A stretch of DNA of 64,000 nucleotides from Meghimatium bilineatum. Taxonomy: Eukaryota; Mollusca; Gastropoda; Stylommatophora; Philomycidae. The stretch covers positions 8,673,640 to 8,737,639 of the forward strand of contig CM067298.1 in NCBI GenBank assembly GCA_034231615.1, read 5' to 3'. Made by a program: the position numbers and the translations under genes. The notes under the pieces were generated by a model. That model did no database searches and was not told the origin of the DNA. It saw only the letters and a list, made by a program, of their open reading frames with translations. Shown here in pieces: positions 42,801-57,800 of the stretch (position 1 is the first letter of the stretch; every line of letters starts with the position of its first letter).

Positions 42801-45800
42801 CTATAGCTTCTCATACACAACGCTGCCCTCTAGCTCGTGTTACTTTCTCTATAGCTTCTCATACACAACGCTGCGCTCTAGCTCGTGTTACTTTCTCTAT
42901 AGCATCTCATACACAACGCTACCCTCTAGCTAGTGTTCCTTTCTCTATAGCTTCTCATACACAACGCTGCCCTCTAGCTCGTGTTACTTTCTCTATAGCT
43001 TCTCATACACAACGCTGCCCTCTAGCTCGTGTTACTTTCTCTATAGCTTCTCATACACAACGCTGCCCTCTAGCTCGTGTTACTTTCTCTATAGCTTCTC
43101 ATACACAACGCTGCCCTCTAGCTCGTGTTACTTTCTCTATAGCTTCTCATACACAACGCTGCCCTCTAGCTCGTGTTACTTTCTCTATAGCATCTCATAC
43201 ACATAGCTACCCTCTAGCTAGTGTTCCTTTCTCTATAGCTTCTCATACACAACGCTGCCCTCTAGCTAGTGTTACTTTCTCTATAGCATCTCATACACAA
43301 AGCTACCCTCTAGCTAGTGTTCCTTTCTCTATAGCTTCTCATACACAACGCTGCCCTCTAGCTTGTGTTCCTTTCTCTATAGCATCTCATACACAACGCT
43401 GCCCTCTAGCTAGTGTTCCTTTCTCTATAGCATCTCATACACAACGCTACCCTCTAGCTAGTGTTCCTTTCTCTATAGCTTCTCATACACAACGCTGCCC
43501 TCTAGCTCGTGTTACTTTCTCTATAGCTTCTCATACACAACGCTGCCCTCTAGCTCGTGTTACTTTCTCTATAGCTTCTCATACACAACGCTGCCCTCTA
43601 GCTAGTGTTCCTTTCTCTATAGCTTCTCATACACAACGCTGCCCTCTAGCTCGTGTTACTTTCTCTATAGCATCTCATACACAACGCTACCCTCTAGCTT
43701 GTGTTCCTTTCTCTATAGCTTCTCATACACAACGCTGCCCTCTAGCTAGTGTTACTTTCTCTATAGCATCTCATACACAACGCTACCCTCTAGCTTGTGT
43801 TACTTTCTCTATAGTCTCTCATACACAACGCTGTCCTCTAGCTTATGTTACTTTCTCCAGATTCAGTGTGTACTATTAGCGTTGCCATATTATAACGAAA
43901 TCTACCCATATCGGACATTGACATTGATCGCACCAGCAATCCATCTACCCATATCGGACATTGACATTGATCGCACCAGCAAGAGCTGTATGTCGACAAT
44001 CCATCTACGCAACGGCTGACTAGGCTGTGTGTCGACAATCCATCTACGCATCGGCTGACTAGGCTGTGTGTCGACAATCCATCTACGCATCGGCTGACTG
44101 AGCTGTGTGTCGACAATCCATCTACGCATCGGCTGACTTAGCTGTGTGTCGACAATCCATCTACACATCGGCTGACTGAGCTGTGTGTTGACAATCTATC
44201 TACGCATCGGCTGACTGAGCTGTGTGTCGACAATCCATCTACGCATCGGCTGACTTAGCTGTGTGTCGACAATCCATCTACGCATCGGCTGACTGAGCTG
44301 TGTGTTGACAATCTATCTACGCATCGGCTGACTGAGCTGTGTGTCGACAATCCATCTACGCATTGGCTGACTCAGCTGTGTGTCGACAATGCCGCTGTAT
44401 GCGCTTGCGCATAGATATAGCTTGCCATTTTGAAGTCAATTCTCCTTTTATCTACAGTCTCTGTACACACGGACATGATCCCTAAAAGTATTAACCATGA
44501 ATACAGGAGTCGCTGTATTTCTGTTTCCAGGGTACATCACGGGGAGGTACTTTTATTTATTGGTTATCTACTAACCATGCAAATAGAGAGCAATGCCCAT
44601 CCCTTTGCACTCCATCACCCGCCGTATCAAGCACGTGTTGTTCTGATTTTTATCCATTTTCCGTAGTACCAACAGAGTTTTCAAAAACGGACTCTTGATG
44701 GTAATGTAGACGCGACAATCTGAATGATTTCATTGTTCACAATCGTTTCAGAGTAATCAAACGTTCGCACAAGTGCATTTACTTTTGTGACAAACCATGC
44801 AAAACCTGGAATTTTGTATAATCCAAACGAGCACATTGTCCTTACCTAATGCATTCCTTATCATCCAGAGAAGGTACACATATATGAATAGGAATGTCTT
44901 ACATACAATCAGCAGTAAACGATACCATCAGACACACATTTGGAAAACTGACCTCAGTCTTGGTAATTGTTTCTATCGACATCTGAAAGCTACTTGTTAG
45001 GAAAAAAGACCTTTGTGCTCTCCTATTTCCATAATTCCAGTCACATGGGTGCCTGGGATAACAAGGGCACATCTATTTAGTCCTATAGAATCGACCACAG
45101 AAGACACTTCGTTTTAGTTGACCCTCTTATTCACACCATTTGCTGTAACAGAAAGATGGACTACTCAAGTGAGAAATGACAGCTGAGAGGGTCTACACAA
45201 ATGGGAAAGGAAAGCTGTACTATGAATGCTGTCTAAACTGTTGTCTACGGGAATCAGAAATCAACGATGTACCTGGTCAAGGATAGACAAGATCGAGAAA
45301 ACATACAGCCGAAATTGTGCACCGAGAAGGGTTTTTAGGGGATACACTAATAAATGACTGGAGAAACACTGTAATAATGCCTAATTTGAAAGAAAAGAGG
45401 CAAGAAAAGAGATTGTACAAAAGTAGAAAAGACATACATAGGTATCTCACTTCAAGCCAAACTGGAAAAATGTTCAATAGAATTCTGGAAAGAAGATTAC
45501 AAGCATTCATCGAGCCACAAAGTTACAACACTTAGATGGGATTTCGTATGAACAACAAGAGTTGCACCGATTCAAATTTTACTCTCATACAACTGGCAGA
45601 AAAAACAACGGACAACAACCAATAACTGTACATCGCATTTGTCGACCAGAAAAAGCGTTCGACAGAGTAGAGGGACAGCAACGTTGGAAAATACTATCAA
45701 AATATGGAGTCCCTCAACACCTAAACATGTGCAGGACTAATTACATAGGAAGTAAATGTGCAGAAAGAACAAGTGCTGGTCTTTCAAGCAAATCCCACAT

Positions 45801-48800
45801 ACACTCTGGAGTGCGACAAGGATGTGAAGAGCAACTACAACAACATATAGACTCCACACTACAAGTTGGGACTTTACTGAGGTAATGTCGATTCAAAAAC
45901 AGAAAGAATCACCACTATTTTCATCAATGATCAACAACTTACACAGGTGAAAAAAAAATGTATTTATCTTGGAAGCATCATATCATCAAAAATGGGAAAC
46001 ACACAAAAGAAATCCAACACAGATGCAATATAGCATACCAGATCTTAGGTCAGATGTTTACTGTTTTTAAAAAAACAAGCATGTCAACATAAATACTAAA
46101 ACTGAAATATATAAAACAATCATTATACCATCATTGTGCTACCACTGTGAAACTTGGAAAGTAGCAACAAAAGACAAACGAATTTTGTTACAACAGAAAT
46201 TACCTGTCGACGTAACATTATTGGAGTAACAATAAGAGACTAAATCAGTAATGAAAAAAATTAGACGAATAACAAACACGATGCCATTTCTGGATTACAT
46301 CATAAGACAACAGATTAAGTGATTTTCACACTCGTCCAGACTACCATCAGACAGTGCCCTTCGAAAAAAGCATTAACATACATATACGATGGATACAAAG
46401 CCAGGAGCAGACCATGCAAAAGATGGTTTACAGAAATAAAAGAGTCAACGAAAACAGTACACAAAAAGTCCATCTCCAGAGTACTCTTCTACCCATGACG
46501 CTGCAAGGCATAAATAGATGTAAAGCGATACGAAAGACGAAGACTTAGAAATGGGATCACGGCAGCTAGAAACCAAGAACAAACACTAACGATTGGTCAA
46601 ACGGCTGAAGAAAGATAGTAAACAAGTTAGGATCTGGGTTCAGAAACCGTTCGATAACTGGGACGTGGTCGGCAAGATTGCTAATAGTAACCACAAGAAG
46701 AATAAACGCGTAAGATAGATGACACAAAGAGTAAATGTATGTTAGCAATTCTTCATACATTTGTAAAATTGAATTCCAACTATATTTTCGTGTAATTGTT
46801 TTTATTTTTCGTTTACCACTTGGTGGACAGTTGTATATTTTTCCTGTCATTTTAAGTTCGAACGCATATGTATCTTTCTAGTAGTATTCTATTGCTAGTT
46901 TTATTATTAATTATATTCGTTCGATTCCCCTCTGCACCCGTCGTTCCGTCGGGACGAAACTTATAGGATTGCTTACCCTGCATATGCCTCACATTGCCAT
47001 TGTGCTTGCCAACCCGGCTCACCGTATGGGAAAAAAAGCGAGTATGACATTGGATCCATATTCGAGCTAAGTACAATTGATATTAATGAGCAGTTTTGTT
47101 GGATTCTCTGGATTCAGTAGGTAAATGCGAATGTCGCGGTTAAAAGGTAGTTCTCCATCTCCGTTGACGAAAACCATTGCAACCTCCATTAAATATTGGT
47201 TCATTAAAACGACGTTGATCAGATTGACGATCGCGCTTGAAGATCGTGTTTACTAGTGGGATTAGTCATTCAGTTTTAACAGAATTGTGAATCTATCTTG
47301 TTTCGATATCACACATTAACTGATAAGACTATGCTAGTCTATTGTGTGGATGAAAAAAATCGATTAATTTTATAAAGAATTTATCCTTCACAAGCAGCAT
47401 TTGCTGCGTGTCTTGTCAAACACCGGTTTGCTTGAACACTGTCCAACGCATACAACTGAGCAAACTGTGGAACTATGTTGTATGGCGGTTGTATATATAA
47501 GAAGTTACATGATACGTTTGTTCATGAACGTTTAAAACATATGGTCCACGAACTTGACAATCCATAATTTTTGCTCCCATTGACACGAAAGAAAGAAAGA
47601 AAGAAAGAGCGCTATTGTAAGATGGAATATTCTCGCGAAAATGTGTGTATTTATGGTGAGCATTAACCTTGAGCATCGAGCGTAGGAACTCCGGATACTC
47701 CAGCATGGATGTATTTTTACTTTGGGAGTATGATCTTTATCTTTCGGTAACAACATGTAAACTGGCCATCGTTAATCAAGTTATAACAAGTTATACAATT
47801 TTTAGCACCACAAAATTGACATATAAAATCGAAAAATCCACAGTTATGTGCAGCAACACGATCCTCAGCGAAATTTGCTGCTTCGTTTAAAATTGCTTGA
47901 CTTCGATGCATTTGTGACAATGAGTAAACCTCGGCATCTGCAGCTCGACGTCTCTGCGTTTACCCAGCAGTTTCATGCTGTCTGTAGCGACGTTGGTATT
48001 CTCTACTCATAGTTTGTCGATTGTCTCTTTGCGCCTAATTACTAAAGTATTAATGGTTGTATTTGTATACATCATAATTAGAGCGTTGTGGAAATTTTTA
48101 TTTTCGAAACGTCGAACATATTTTCTTATTGTAACTTATCGTCGAACATATTTTCTTATTGTAACTTATCGTCGAACATATCTACATTCAGTGAACATTT
48201 AACCAATCTTTATTCGTGTCATTTAGTAGGTTGTATAAGCGGTATAACTGATAACATATTGTTTTGTAGTTCTACCCAACAGTATACAGTTTTACTGCAG
48301 TCATTTCCCTTTAACAGATACTTATACAAGTAGTATCTATATGAAGCAGATACTTATACAAGTAGTATCGATATGAAGCAGATACTTATACAAGTAGTAT
48401 CGATATGAAGCAGATACTTATATAAGTAGTATCGATATGAAGCAGATACTTATACAAGTAGTATCGATATGAAGCAGATACTTATACAAGTAGTATCGAT
48501 ATGAAGCAGATATTTATACAAGTAGTATAGGAATAAGGCAGATACTTATACACGTAGTATAGGAATAAAGCAGATACTTATACAAGTAGTATAGGAATAA
48601 GGCAGATACTTATACATGTAGTATAGGAATAAGGCAGATACTTATACAAGTAGTATAGGAATAAGGCAGATACTTATACAAGTAGTATCGATATGAAGCA
48701 GATACTTATACAAGTAGTATAGGAATAAGGCAGATACTTATACAAGTAGTATAGGAATAAGGCAGATACTTATACAAGTAGTATCGATATGAAGCAGATA

Positions 48801-51800
48801 CTTATACAAGTAGTATAGGAATAAAGCAGATACTTATACAAGTAGTATAGGAATAAAGCAGATACTTATACAAGTAGTATAGGAATAAGGCAGATACTTA
48901 TACAAGTAGTATCGATATGAAGCAGATACTTATACAAGTAGTATAGGAATAAAGCAGATACTTATACAAGTAGTATAGGAATAAAGCAGATACTTATACA
49001 AGTAGTATAGGAATAAAGCAGATACTTATACACGTAGTATAGGAATAAGGCAGATACTTATACAAGTAGTATAGGAATAAAGCAGTTATATCTCATTGTT
49101 GATTTTTGTAGATAAAAGCTGGTGACATTGCAGAGCGTGTGCTAATACGCCAGGATCTGAAATGCAGAAGTTTTGCATGGTACCTGAAAAACATATTCCC
49201 GGACAAGAAATTCCCTTATGACATGATCTACGTAGGCGCGGTAAGTAATTAAAAGTACAGTACAGTAAACTAGCTCATTCTCTTCCTGGGTAATCAGGCG
49301 TATCAGGGCATGCCATAGGGCTAGAGATGGGGAAAAAACGGCATATTTACAAAATCAAGTCTGACCAGCCATTTTCACTGTCCCGAAGTATAATTTGAAA
49401 TGTTTTTTCATTTTCCTCTAAGTAATACATTTCTCCGTCTCGCTCTTGTGTTGCCGGGGCCCGAGAGGGGAGCAAAGAATAGCAACATTGTTTACCTTCC
49501 AAGCATGTCGTAAAAGGCGACTAAGGAGGTTATAGGATGACGTTGGCTGTCCGATCCCATTAGGTCAGTGATCCAAAGCCATGCTGAAGTCGAATGTGTC
49601 ATGCCAAAAGGCGCAGATATCGTAGCAATGCTGTAAACCATGACACAACGCATTCTGTTCTCCGGACTACATCCTGTTAATCTGCAGGAATTTGAGAACG
49701 AACTCAGAAGAAGAAGAAGATTACTCGGGTCTCACAGATTGCATTTTCTACCATTGCCATATAGAGAAATCTCCAGTGTCAGAAAATAACTAGACGCGGT
49801 GGAAATATTAGGGCTGGGTAACACGGGGCACATATGGAGATAACAAGAATAGGCATATACGTTAGCAAAATTGCATTCTACTCGTGTTATATTTATTGTT
49901 TAATGCCTGGCTGGCTCATTTAACGTGATTGTATGGAGCAGGTGTTCAGTAAGATACTTTCGCTTCTTCCATTTATTGACACACTAACTCCTCGACCAAT
50001 GGTCAATGCTATGTACGCCTACATACTTTTTGATAGTGCAAACATCCGCATGTCCAAGACAATATATCCATAAGTACAAAATTGGGGATGTAATTCTAGA
50101 AACTATTTCCTCAACTATTGTAATTCCCCCCTGTTGTCAAATATGTTCAAAACCTTTCCTAGCCCTTCCCCTCCTGCTAATTCAATATTAGATAGGGACA
50201 AATGTTGACTAATTAATGGTCTCTTTTTTCAACTTGTTCCACGGTAATTATTTTGTTCTGAACAAAGTTAACAACTAATATCTATTTTCGTAGAAAGATC
50301 AAATTGTCATGCAGACCACATGTATCAAACCGTGAAAAAGAAGAACACAATCTGAGGTCGAGGCACATGGATTACCAGAACCGTGACCTCCACAATTTTT
50401 TAATGGTTGTTCATCATCATCACCATTAAGTGCCATCTCCGCAACAAAGGTTGGCTGCAATGGTTGTTAATGTCTGATATAAATAACGTGCACTATTAGC
50501 GTCCGTTGGTGACAGTAGAGCGCCTCGCCACAATAGTTTTACTTAGATAATAAACTAATGTATTACATCGAAGTCAGGCTCAGTGACGGAGGAGTACAGA
50601 GGGCGTCTGTGGCGGACAAGATACCGAGTTCGATCCTCGACGCAGGCAATTCCGCATCCGGACCGTTCAGAAAGAAATGGGAAACAATTCAACGTATTTA
50701 TATTGCCTAGGAAAAAGGTCACTACAGCCAAAACATTTTGGGTTGATGGCTATTTCCTTAATAATTACGCTACCAATACCAATAATCTAAGGTTGTTCTT
50801 CTCCTGTTCACAATCTTTATTCTTGTTTATGATAAAAATTTCTGATATAAACAGCTTGGACTAATATCCGAGGTTGAAAGCAGCGTATAATAAAATAACA
50901 CATAATTATTTTATATTTATTCAAAAACTAAACTATTTATTAAAGTATTGAATTATTTGGAGGTCGTGGAACTAAGACTCTACTATGTTTTCGTGGTATA
51001 CAGTCATATTTATAATCAAATTGGACTGAGCTTAAAGATCACGGTTGAAAACAACGCTTCTCACTATGATTTTTAAGCGTTTTTTTCACACGAGTTGCAA
51101 AATAATGGTATCAGAATAGACCTTGATAATATCACTGGGATTAATATTTTATTCATCGCTGAGGAAGTTTCGACTACATTTATCTTAGTTCACAATGGTC
51201 CATAGTGACATGAGAGCCACTAGGCATTGGCCTGGGAACACAACAATGATTGGAAACGTTGAAGAGAGTTAGTTTCTTGCGCTCGTATAACGTCATGTAT
51301 CGTCTGCGTTTTGTATGACAGAATGTGCTTGCTACTCTCACGAACTTAACGATGTTTGTGTGATTCCCCGATCTATTACCAAGGAATGAAATATATTGAC
51401 TATTGATTCAAATAAACAGCTTGAATGTAACATCAACATATTAAAACATAATTGTTAACTCTCCATTAAAAATCGTTAATACTCCATTAACAATTATTAA
51501 CTCTCCATAAAAACAACTGTTAACTCTCCATTGAAAATTGTTAACTTTCCATTTAAAAATTTCAAACTCACTATTAAAAAAAACAACTGTTAACTCTATT
51601 AAAAAACAATTGGTAACTCTCCATTAAAAACTTGTTAATTCTCCATTAAAAGCCAATTGTTAACTCTCCATTAAAAATTGTTAACTCTCCATTAAAAGTG
51701 GTTAACTTTACATTACAAAACAATTGCTAACTTTCCATTACAAAACAATTGTTAACTCTTCATTAAAAATATTGTTAACTTTCCATACTTTCTCAATAGA

Positions 51801-54800
51801 TCAGGAGTCAAGCATTCCCAAAATGTATTCACAGGAACAACAACGCCTTGGGTCGACCAATATTGTACAGTTGTGTCGGAACTGGCAGGAATGAATATTG
51901 GCACATGGGTCCCACAGCACAGATCCAACAGGACACAATTAGCATGTGCGTTCAACAAGGACAGATTGTTCTTCTTAACAGTGAATGTCACCCTCCAGGT
52001 CATCAATGGGACTATAGAGAGGTTGTTTTATAACACACACATTTCCTTGTAGAGTTGTTGTAATAATCATTCTCTTCAAATTGTAGTGTGTAAATCTTAC
52101 ACATGCTGCGGTTAGTGTGATTTTAGCAAAACATAGCATTTCCTGTGTACCGAGTTACGAGGGACGGGGTAATTCCACGTTATTTTGCTCCCTTACTGCT
52201 CTCTTTCGCTCCTTAGCCGACTCTCTATTCGACTCATTAATCGCTCCCTAGTCGAATCCCTGATCATTCCCAGCAAGCCCCCGTAGAGCTCCCCAATTTA
52301 CTCTTTATTCGACTCATTGATCCCTCTGTATTTTGTGCAATCTCTCTTACTGCCTTTTTATCTTCCATATGGGAATGATTGTCGCGTTCCTCCAGTCTTC
52401 TGGTGTTTCTACTCCTCATTTTTCTATGAGCAGTGTGTTTCGTCACTGTCGATTTGCTAGATCTGTCACAGCGTTGTTTCAGAGTTTCTTAATGGTTAAA
52501 CTGTATTCTAATCTGTCACATTCAGATCAGGAGACTGCGCTGTTGAAATAAAGAGTAAAATTGCAATAACGACATAGAAACTTGCGCAAGTGTAAAATCT
52601 TTGGCAAGGTACCAGCAGTATAACCATACCATGTGTGATCAGAAAATGCGTATTTCCAGTTGCAATATACGGTTGTGAGGCATGAACATTAAATAAAACA
52701 ATAGCAAAGAGAATCGCTGCTTTCGAAATGAAATGCTACAGAAGATTTTTACGTATACCATGCACAGCTAAAAAGACAAATAAAAATGTATTAAGATCAA
52801 TAAACGTCGATGAGGGCTGGCTCTTTAACAACATCCTAACATGAAAGCTGAGTTTTTTTGTGTGGGTCATTTAAAGACATAGCAGGATGGAAAGATTAAT
52901 AGTTGAAGACAGAGTTAACGACAACAGTGGTAGAGGCCGCCCAGGACGACGATGGTGCAGTGCAATATCAGATTGCTTAATCATTTTTCTAGCTGCGGCA
53001 GGTCAACTCTCCCAGAATCGCCGAGTGTTCAGAGAATCCATTAAGAAGACCACGTTCTGGAATTGAATATGTCACATGATTATATATATATATATGTATA
53101 AACTGGCTCAGTGACAGACCGGGAGCGCAAAGCCACAACTCCTCCCAAAGACCGCTTCATGCGGCTGCGTCTATTCGGAAACCGATTTGTATCTGCGACC
53201 TCCACAGTCAAGTAAATGCCAGTACCTCATCGAATTTCAAATCACACGTTCAGGAACCGGCTGTACGACGTTGGACTTTGGGCTAGGAGACCCTACGGAC
53301 ATCCTGTTCTTAGGTACCAGCATTGCCAGAACCGACTGCAATTGGCGAAACCAGTATTGTCAACGGACATTTGAGAATGACGAGACGGGTTTGGTTTAGT
53401 TAACGTCTGAAAGTTTCTTCATGCCAAGTTTGAACCATTAATTCTGAAAGATAACATTTTTTACACGTTTGAAAAAAATGTTGCTTTTTTTTACAGTATA
53501 TATTGTGTCGCCAGTCAATGAAACTCACGGTAAAATGTCAAAATCAATCACTTTAGAAGACTGTATTCTAAAGAGCCCACATGACTTTTCTTGATTTGTC
53601 AAGTGCATGTAGTCTTGTTATCTTGATTGGTCAGGTGCATGCAGTCTGTTATCTTGATTGGTCAGATGAATGCAATCTGTTTTCAGAAATTTTACTGAAA
53701 GGCTCAAACGGCTTACACGGCGTAAAGAATTAACTGTATTGTATTCACTCAAAATAAATCAACGTTATAAATAAAACATCCCGATTAGAATTTTAACCCT
53801 GGACCTCCAGAGCATAAATCAAAGCGTTTATAGGTCAGGGAAATGAATGTATTTTTTTTGTAAATTACGTCTTGCTTTTTCTGTATCTTCTTGAATACGT
53901 TTAACATTCTAGTCCTAAGAGGTCCTGGTCATACGTTTTTTTTCTTAGTTGTCCAGTTCATGTATGTCCCTTCCTGTCTACCAGTTCAGTCCAATACATG
54001 TGTTGCTCCTCCTTTCCACTAACTTAAATAGTTATTTTAACCTTTAATATAACTTGAATATTGTTATATATATATATATATATATTATTTAAGATATATT
54101 TAAGATAGGTATTATACATTTTTGTCCAGTTTATATACATATAATAAATCGTAATATATATGAATTTAATATGCGTGTCATATACATGTATATATTTCAT
54201 TGTAATATAGGTATTCTTTTGTACATTATACATACAAATTAGGATTATAGTACATTATATGTATTCGTGTATATACGAGTATATATATTGGTTTCATTTT
54301 ATTGATAATTAACGGCATAATCCAGATGGTCAAGGCAAGTAGAGTCTGTGCTGAAACAAAGGTGTAGTGTAGTGAGCAATCATGTACTGGGAAATATTCG
54401 TATGAATATTCTGTATCATCTGTTGATTGCGATTGAGCACCTATGGATTTGTGCGGAATACAACGATGAATGTTCATTGCTAATAATTATTAGCTAATGT
54501 GCGGGAAGGTTAATACAAGCAAACATATTTAGCTAGATGGCAAAACCAAGTACATCTTCTAATAGAAAGGTTGTCTCCTTTGTCACAGTCCGCAGGGCAA
54601 AGCTTCAAATTCATTAAATACGGCCAAGTTGGTAAGAAACATGTTCCATTTAGGAACCCACGATATACAAATAGTATGTAACTACGCAAGCAATACACAA
54701 CAGCATACACCGTGAACACTCAAAGAATTATTGATGATACCGCTAAGATTAAAATACTCTGACGATCGAAGTAAATGGTATAACTACTACAAGTATTTGT

Positions 54801-57800
54801 TGTGATTATCAACAGCGATCAGCCAACAACCATCGCCCAACAACCATCACTAACCACCATCACACAACAACCATCACCCAACAACCATCACTAACCACCA
54901 TCACCCAAAAGTCATCACCAACAACCATCGCCCAACAACCATCACTAACCACCATCACACAACAACAATCACCCATCAACCATCACTAACAACCATCACC
55001 CAAAAGTCATCACCATTAACCATCACCAACAACCATCACAAACAACCATCACCCAACAACCATCACCAACAACCATCACCCAACAACTATCACCAACAAT
55101 CATCACCAACAACCATCACCAACAACCATCACAAACAACCATCACCCAACAACCATTACCCAACAACTATCACCCAACAACCATCACCCAACAACCATCA
55201 CCCAACAACCATTTCCAACAACCATCAAGTGACAAAATAATGATGAACTAGTTGTCACAGATGTATATTCTGTACTCCTGACAGGAAGTGACAAAATAAT
55301 GATGAACTAGTCACAGAAATATAGTATGTACTCTTGGCAGGAAATGACAAAATAATGATGAACTGGTTGTCACAGAGGTATATTCTGTACTCCTGGCACG
55401 AGGTGAAGAAATAGTGATGAACTAGTTGTCACAGAAGTACAGTATGTACTCTTGGCAGGAAGTGACGACATAATGATTAACTATTTGTCACATATGTTAA
55501 TGCCGCGCTCCTGGCAGGAAGTGACGACATAATGATTAACTATTTGTCACATATGTTAATGCCGCGCTCCTGGCAGGAAGTGACGACATAATGATTAACT
55601 ATTTGTCACATATGTTAATGCCGCGCTCCTGGCAGGAAGTGACGACATAATGATTAACTATTTGTCACATATGTTAATGCTGCGCTCCTGGCAGGAAGTG
55701 ACAAAATAATGATGAATTAGTTGTCACATATGTTTATGCTGCGCTCCTGGTAGGACGTAACCTTCCATAAACCTCCCTTAACACAACCATGCTTATGAAA
55801 CAGCAAACCATTTGCGTTGGAGCGTGACCTGGGTTACTAAAATGAGAATATATCAGTGGTTATGGACTGTTATAAGCTACCTGCTCACAGCTAAATGATT
55901 ATTTCATCCTCATCACGGCTAAACACTCAAAACCCGTAATAATCATAGCATAAGAGATAAAAATTATTGCATAAGAGATAAAAATCATAGCATAAGAGAT
56001 AAAAATCATAGCATAAGAGATAAAAATCATAGCTAATAAGAAACGATTCCTGATGGACTCTTACTTCAGTAGATATCACTAATCATGCAACATTTATGCA
56101 TTACAATAACGACTAGTACCGATTCGAGACCATACATTCACAATTATATAAAAAGCCAATTCGTCCTGAAATATCTACAACGGACTATGGTCCTATGTTG
56201 AACGGGAAGTACCTCGACGCAAAGAGGGCGTAATCCCACACTAAACAAAAACCAAAAATACGTATATACACAATAGTAAAATGGTTTGCACAGTCTGAAC
56301 ATATGTTCTAGGCTGCTCGTCCATCACAAGTAATGATGACCATTTGTTACATCCATTTTTGAAAATTCAATTAGAATTATGTCCTTGATTCTGAGTTCGT
56401 AGATGGCTAATAAGCCCTATTCGAGCCGCAAATGTCCTTGGGCAGTTCGGCCATGGAATGACCACTGTCAACGGATTTTTCCCTACACGTGATTTTCTAG
56501 CAACTCACAGCTATTGAGCTGCTGCATTTCTCTTCTTTTCACAAGATGATGCCGCTTTTGTGACCGTAGATCACCATCGTAGATCTATTATGTGCATGTT
56601 CTACCCATGTATCTTGATCTATTACATATGCTCTAAGTATTTCATAACAAATACGAGCTGTATTCCTTCTGATTGGATGCTGATCCAGAGTTCCATGGGC
56701 TCATGCCCTTTGACCTAATGCCATTAAATGGCATTATATTGCTGGAAAGTCTGTGGATTTTCGGCCTACCCCGGGACAGAGCCAGAGAATAACTATCACA
56801 CCTCCAGAAAGGTAGGTTTCAACCTATACACTGCTCCCAGCCACTGTAGCCAAGATAGGGTTCACTGTGCTCATTCCCCGCCACCAATTGACTACTGGTT
56901 ATGCCGAGCTTCTCTATTGCTCTAGGCATGCAACCAAATGTTCAAGTCATAAGGATTGTCACGTGTTGAGTCACTGTGTCTCTATGATGGGTCTGAGCCA
57001 TAGGAAAAAAACAGTGCTGTCAGTTTCCTCCTCCCCAGTGCTGCACAGTACATCTCTGGCTCCCTCCCAACCACAGAGCGTGCATACATATATATTCAGG
57101 TAAAGATGGAACACATTTCAACAACAAAATAAACGCACAATTGTATAGATGACGTGCTATGAAGCTTCTCTACGAAGATAACCTCAATATAACGGCATGT
57201 CATCCACTAAGGTTTTCTGTTGCATGGGTGGTTTGTCTAGTGGGCCATTGGTGAGACCCACAGAAGCAACCACATGCGTATTCATTCTGATAATTCATGT
57301 GACTTACCGATTGGACACACTCTTTATCGCTTGTTCTATGTAGAGGAGCAGTTTAATGTTTAATTATTCTGTTTGTGGGTGGGTTGTATCAATTGCAGCG
57401 GAGTTACGTCATCATTTTCTGCGTAATCTTTCACAAGCTAATTATCATAGGTGAAGGGAGTGCTTATTATCAATTTCTACCAATAGTGTGCGGTGGCTTT
57501 TTCTCATGGGGAACTAGGTTTGTTTTATTATGGTATATATGGTTTTAGTTAATATTAATTTGCATTATTATAACTATAATCATGTTGTTAATATTAGCTA
57601 GAGTCACTTAAGTTATAATTATGTCATCCATATTATCTAATATCATTATCTCCAGGACAAATCTTTGTACCATATACCAACCAGACAGTGCCTGACAGCA
57701 GATACAGTGACAAATCGAGTATCAATCGCTCAATGCACGAATAGTACCAATCAAAAGTGGAGATTTGGCAAACGAAGAACAGATATTGCTTTCCCAGGTT

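Noticed and set aside
41499..43860. Ser/Tyr/Leu-rich repeat protein
   Set aside because: 48-bp intronic array; frames are broken by CTAG-containing variants and lie inside GALNT intron 8.
48310..49085. Possible CRISPR-like or integron-like array because of short palindromes
   Set aside because: No unique spacers; the palindrome is part of a 32-bp tandem unit.
53187..53399. 70-codon plus frame in a GC-richer patch
   Set aside because: No recognisable motif and no splice-compatible place in the GALNT protein; kept only as unexplained intron sequence.
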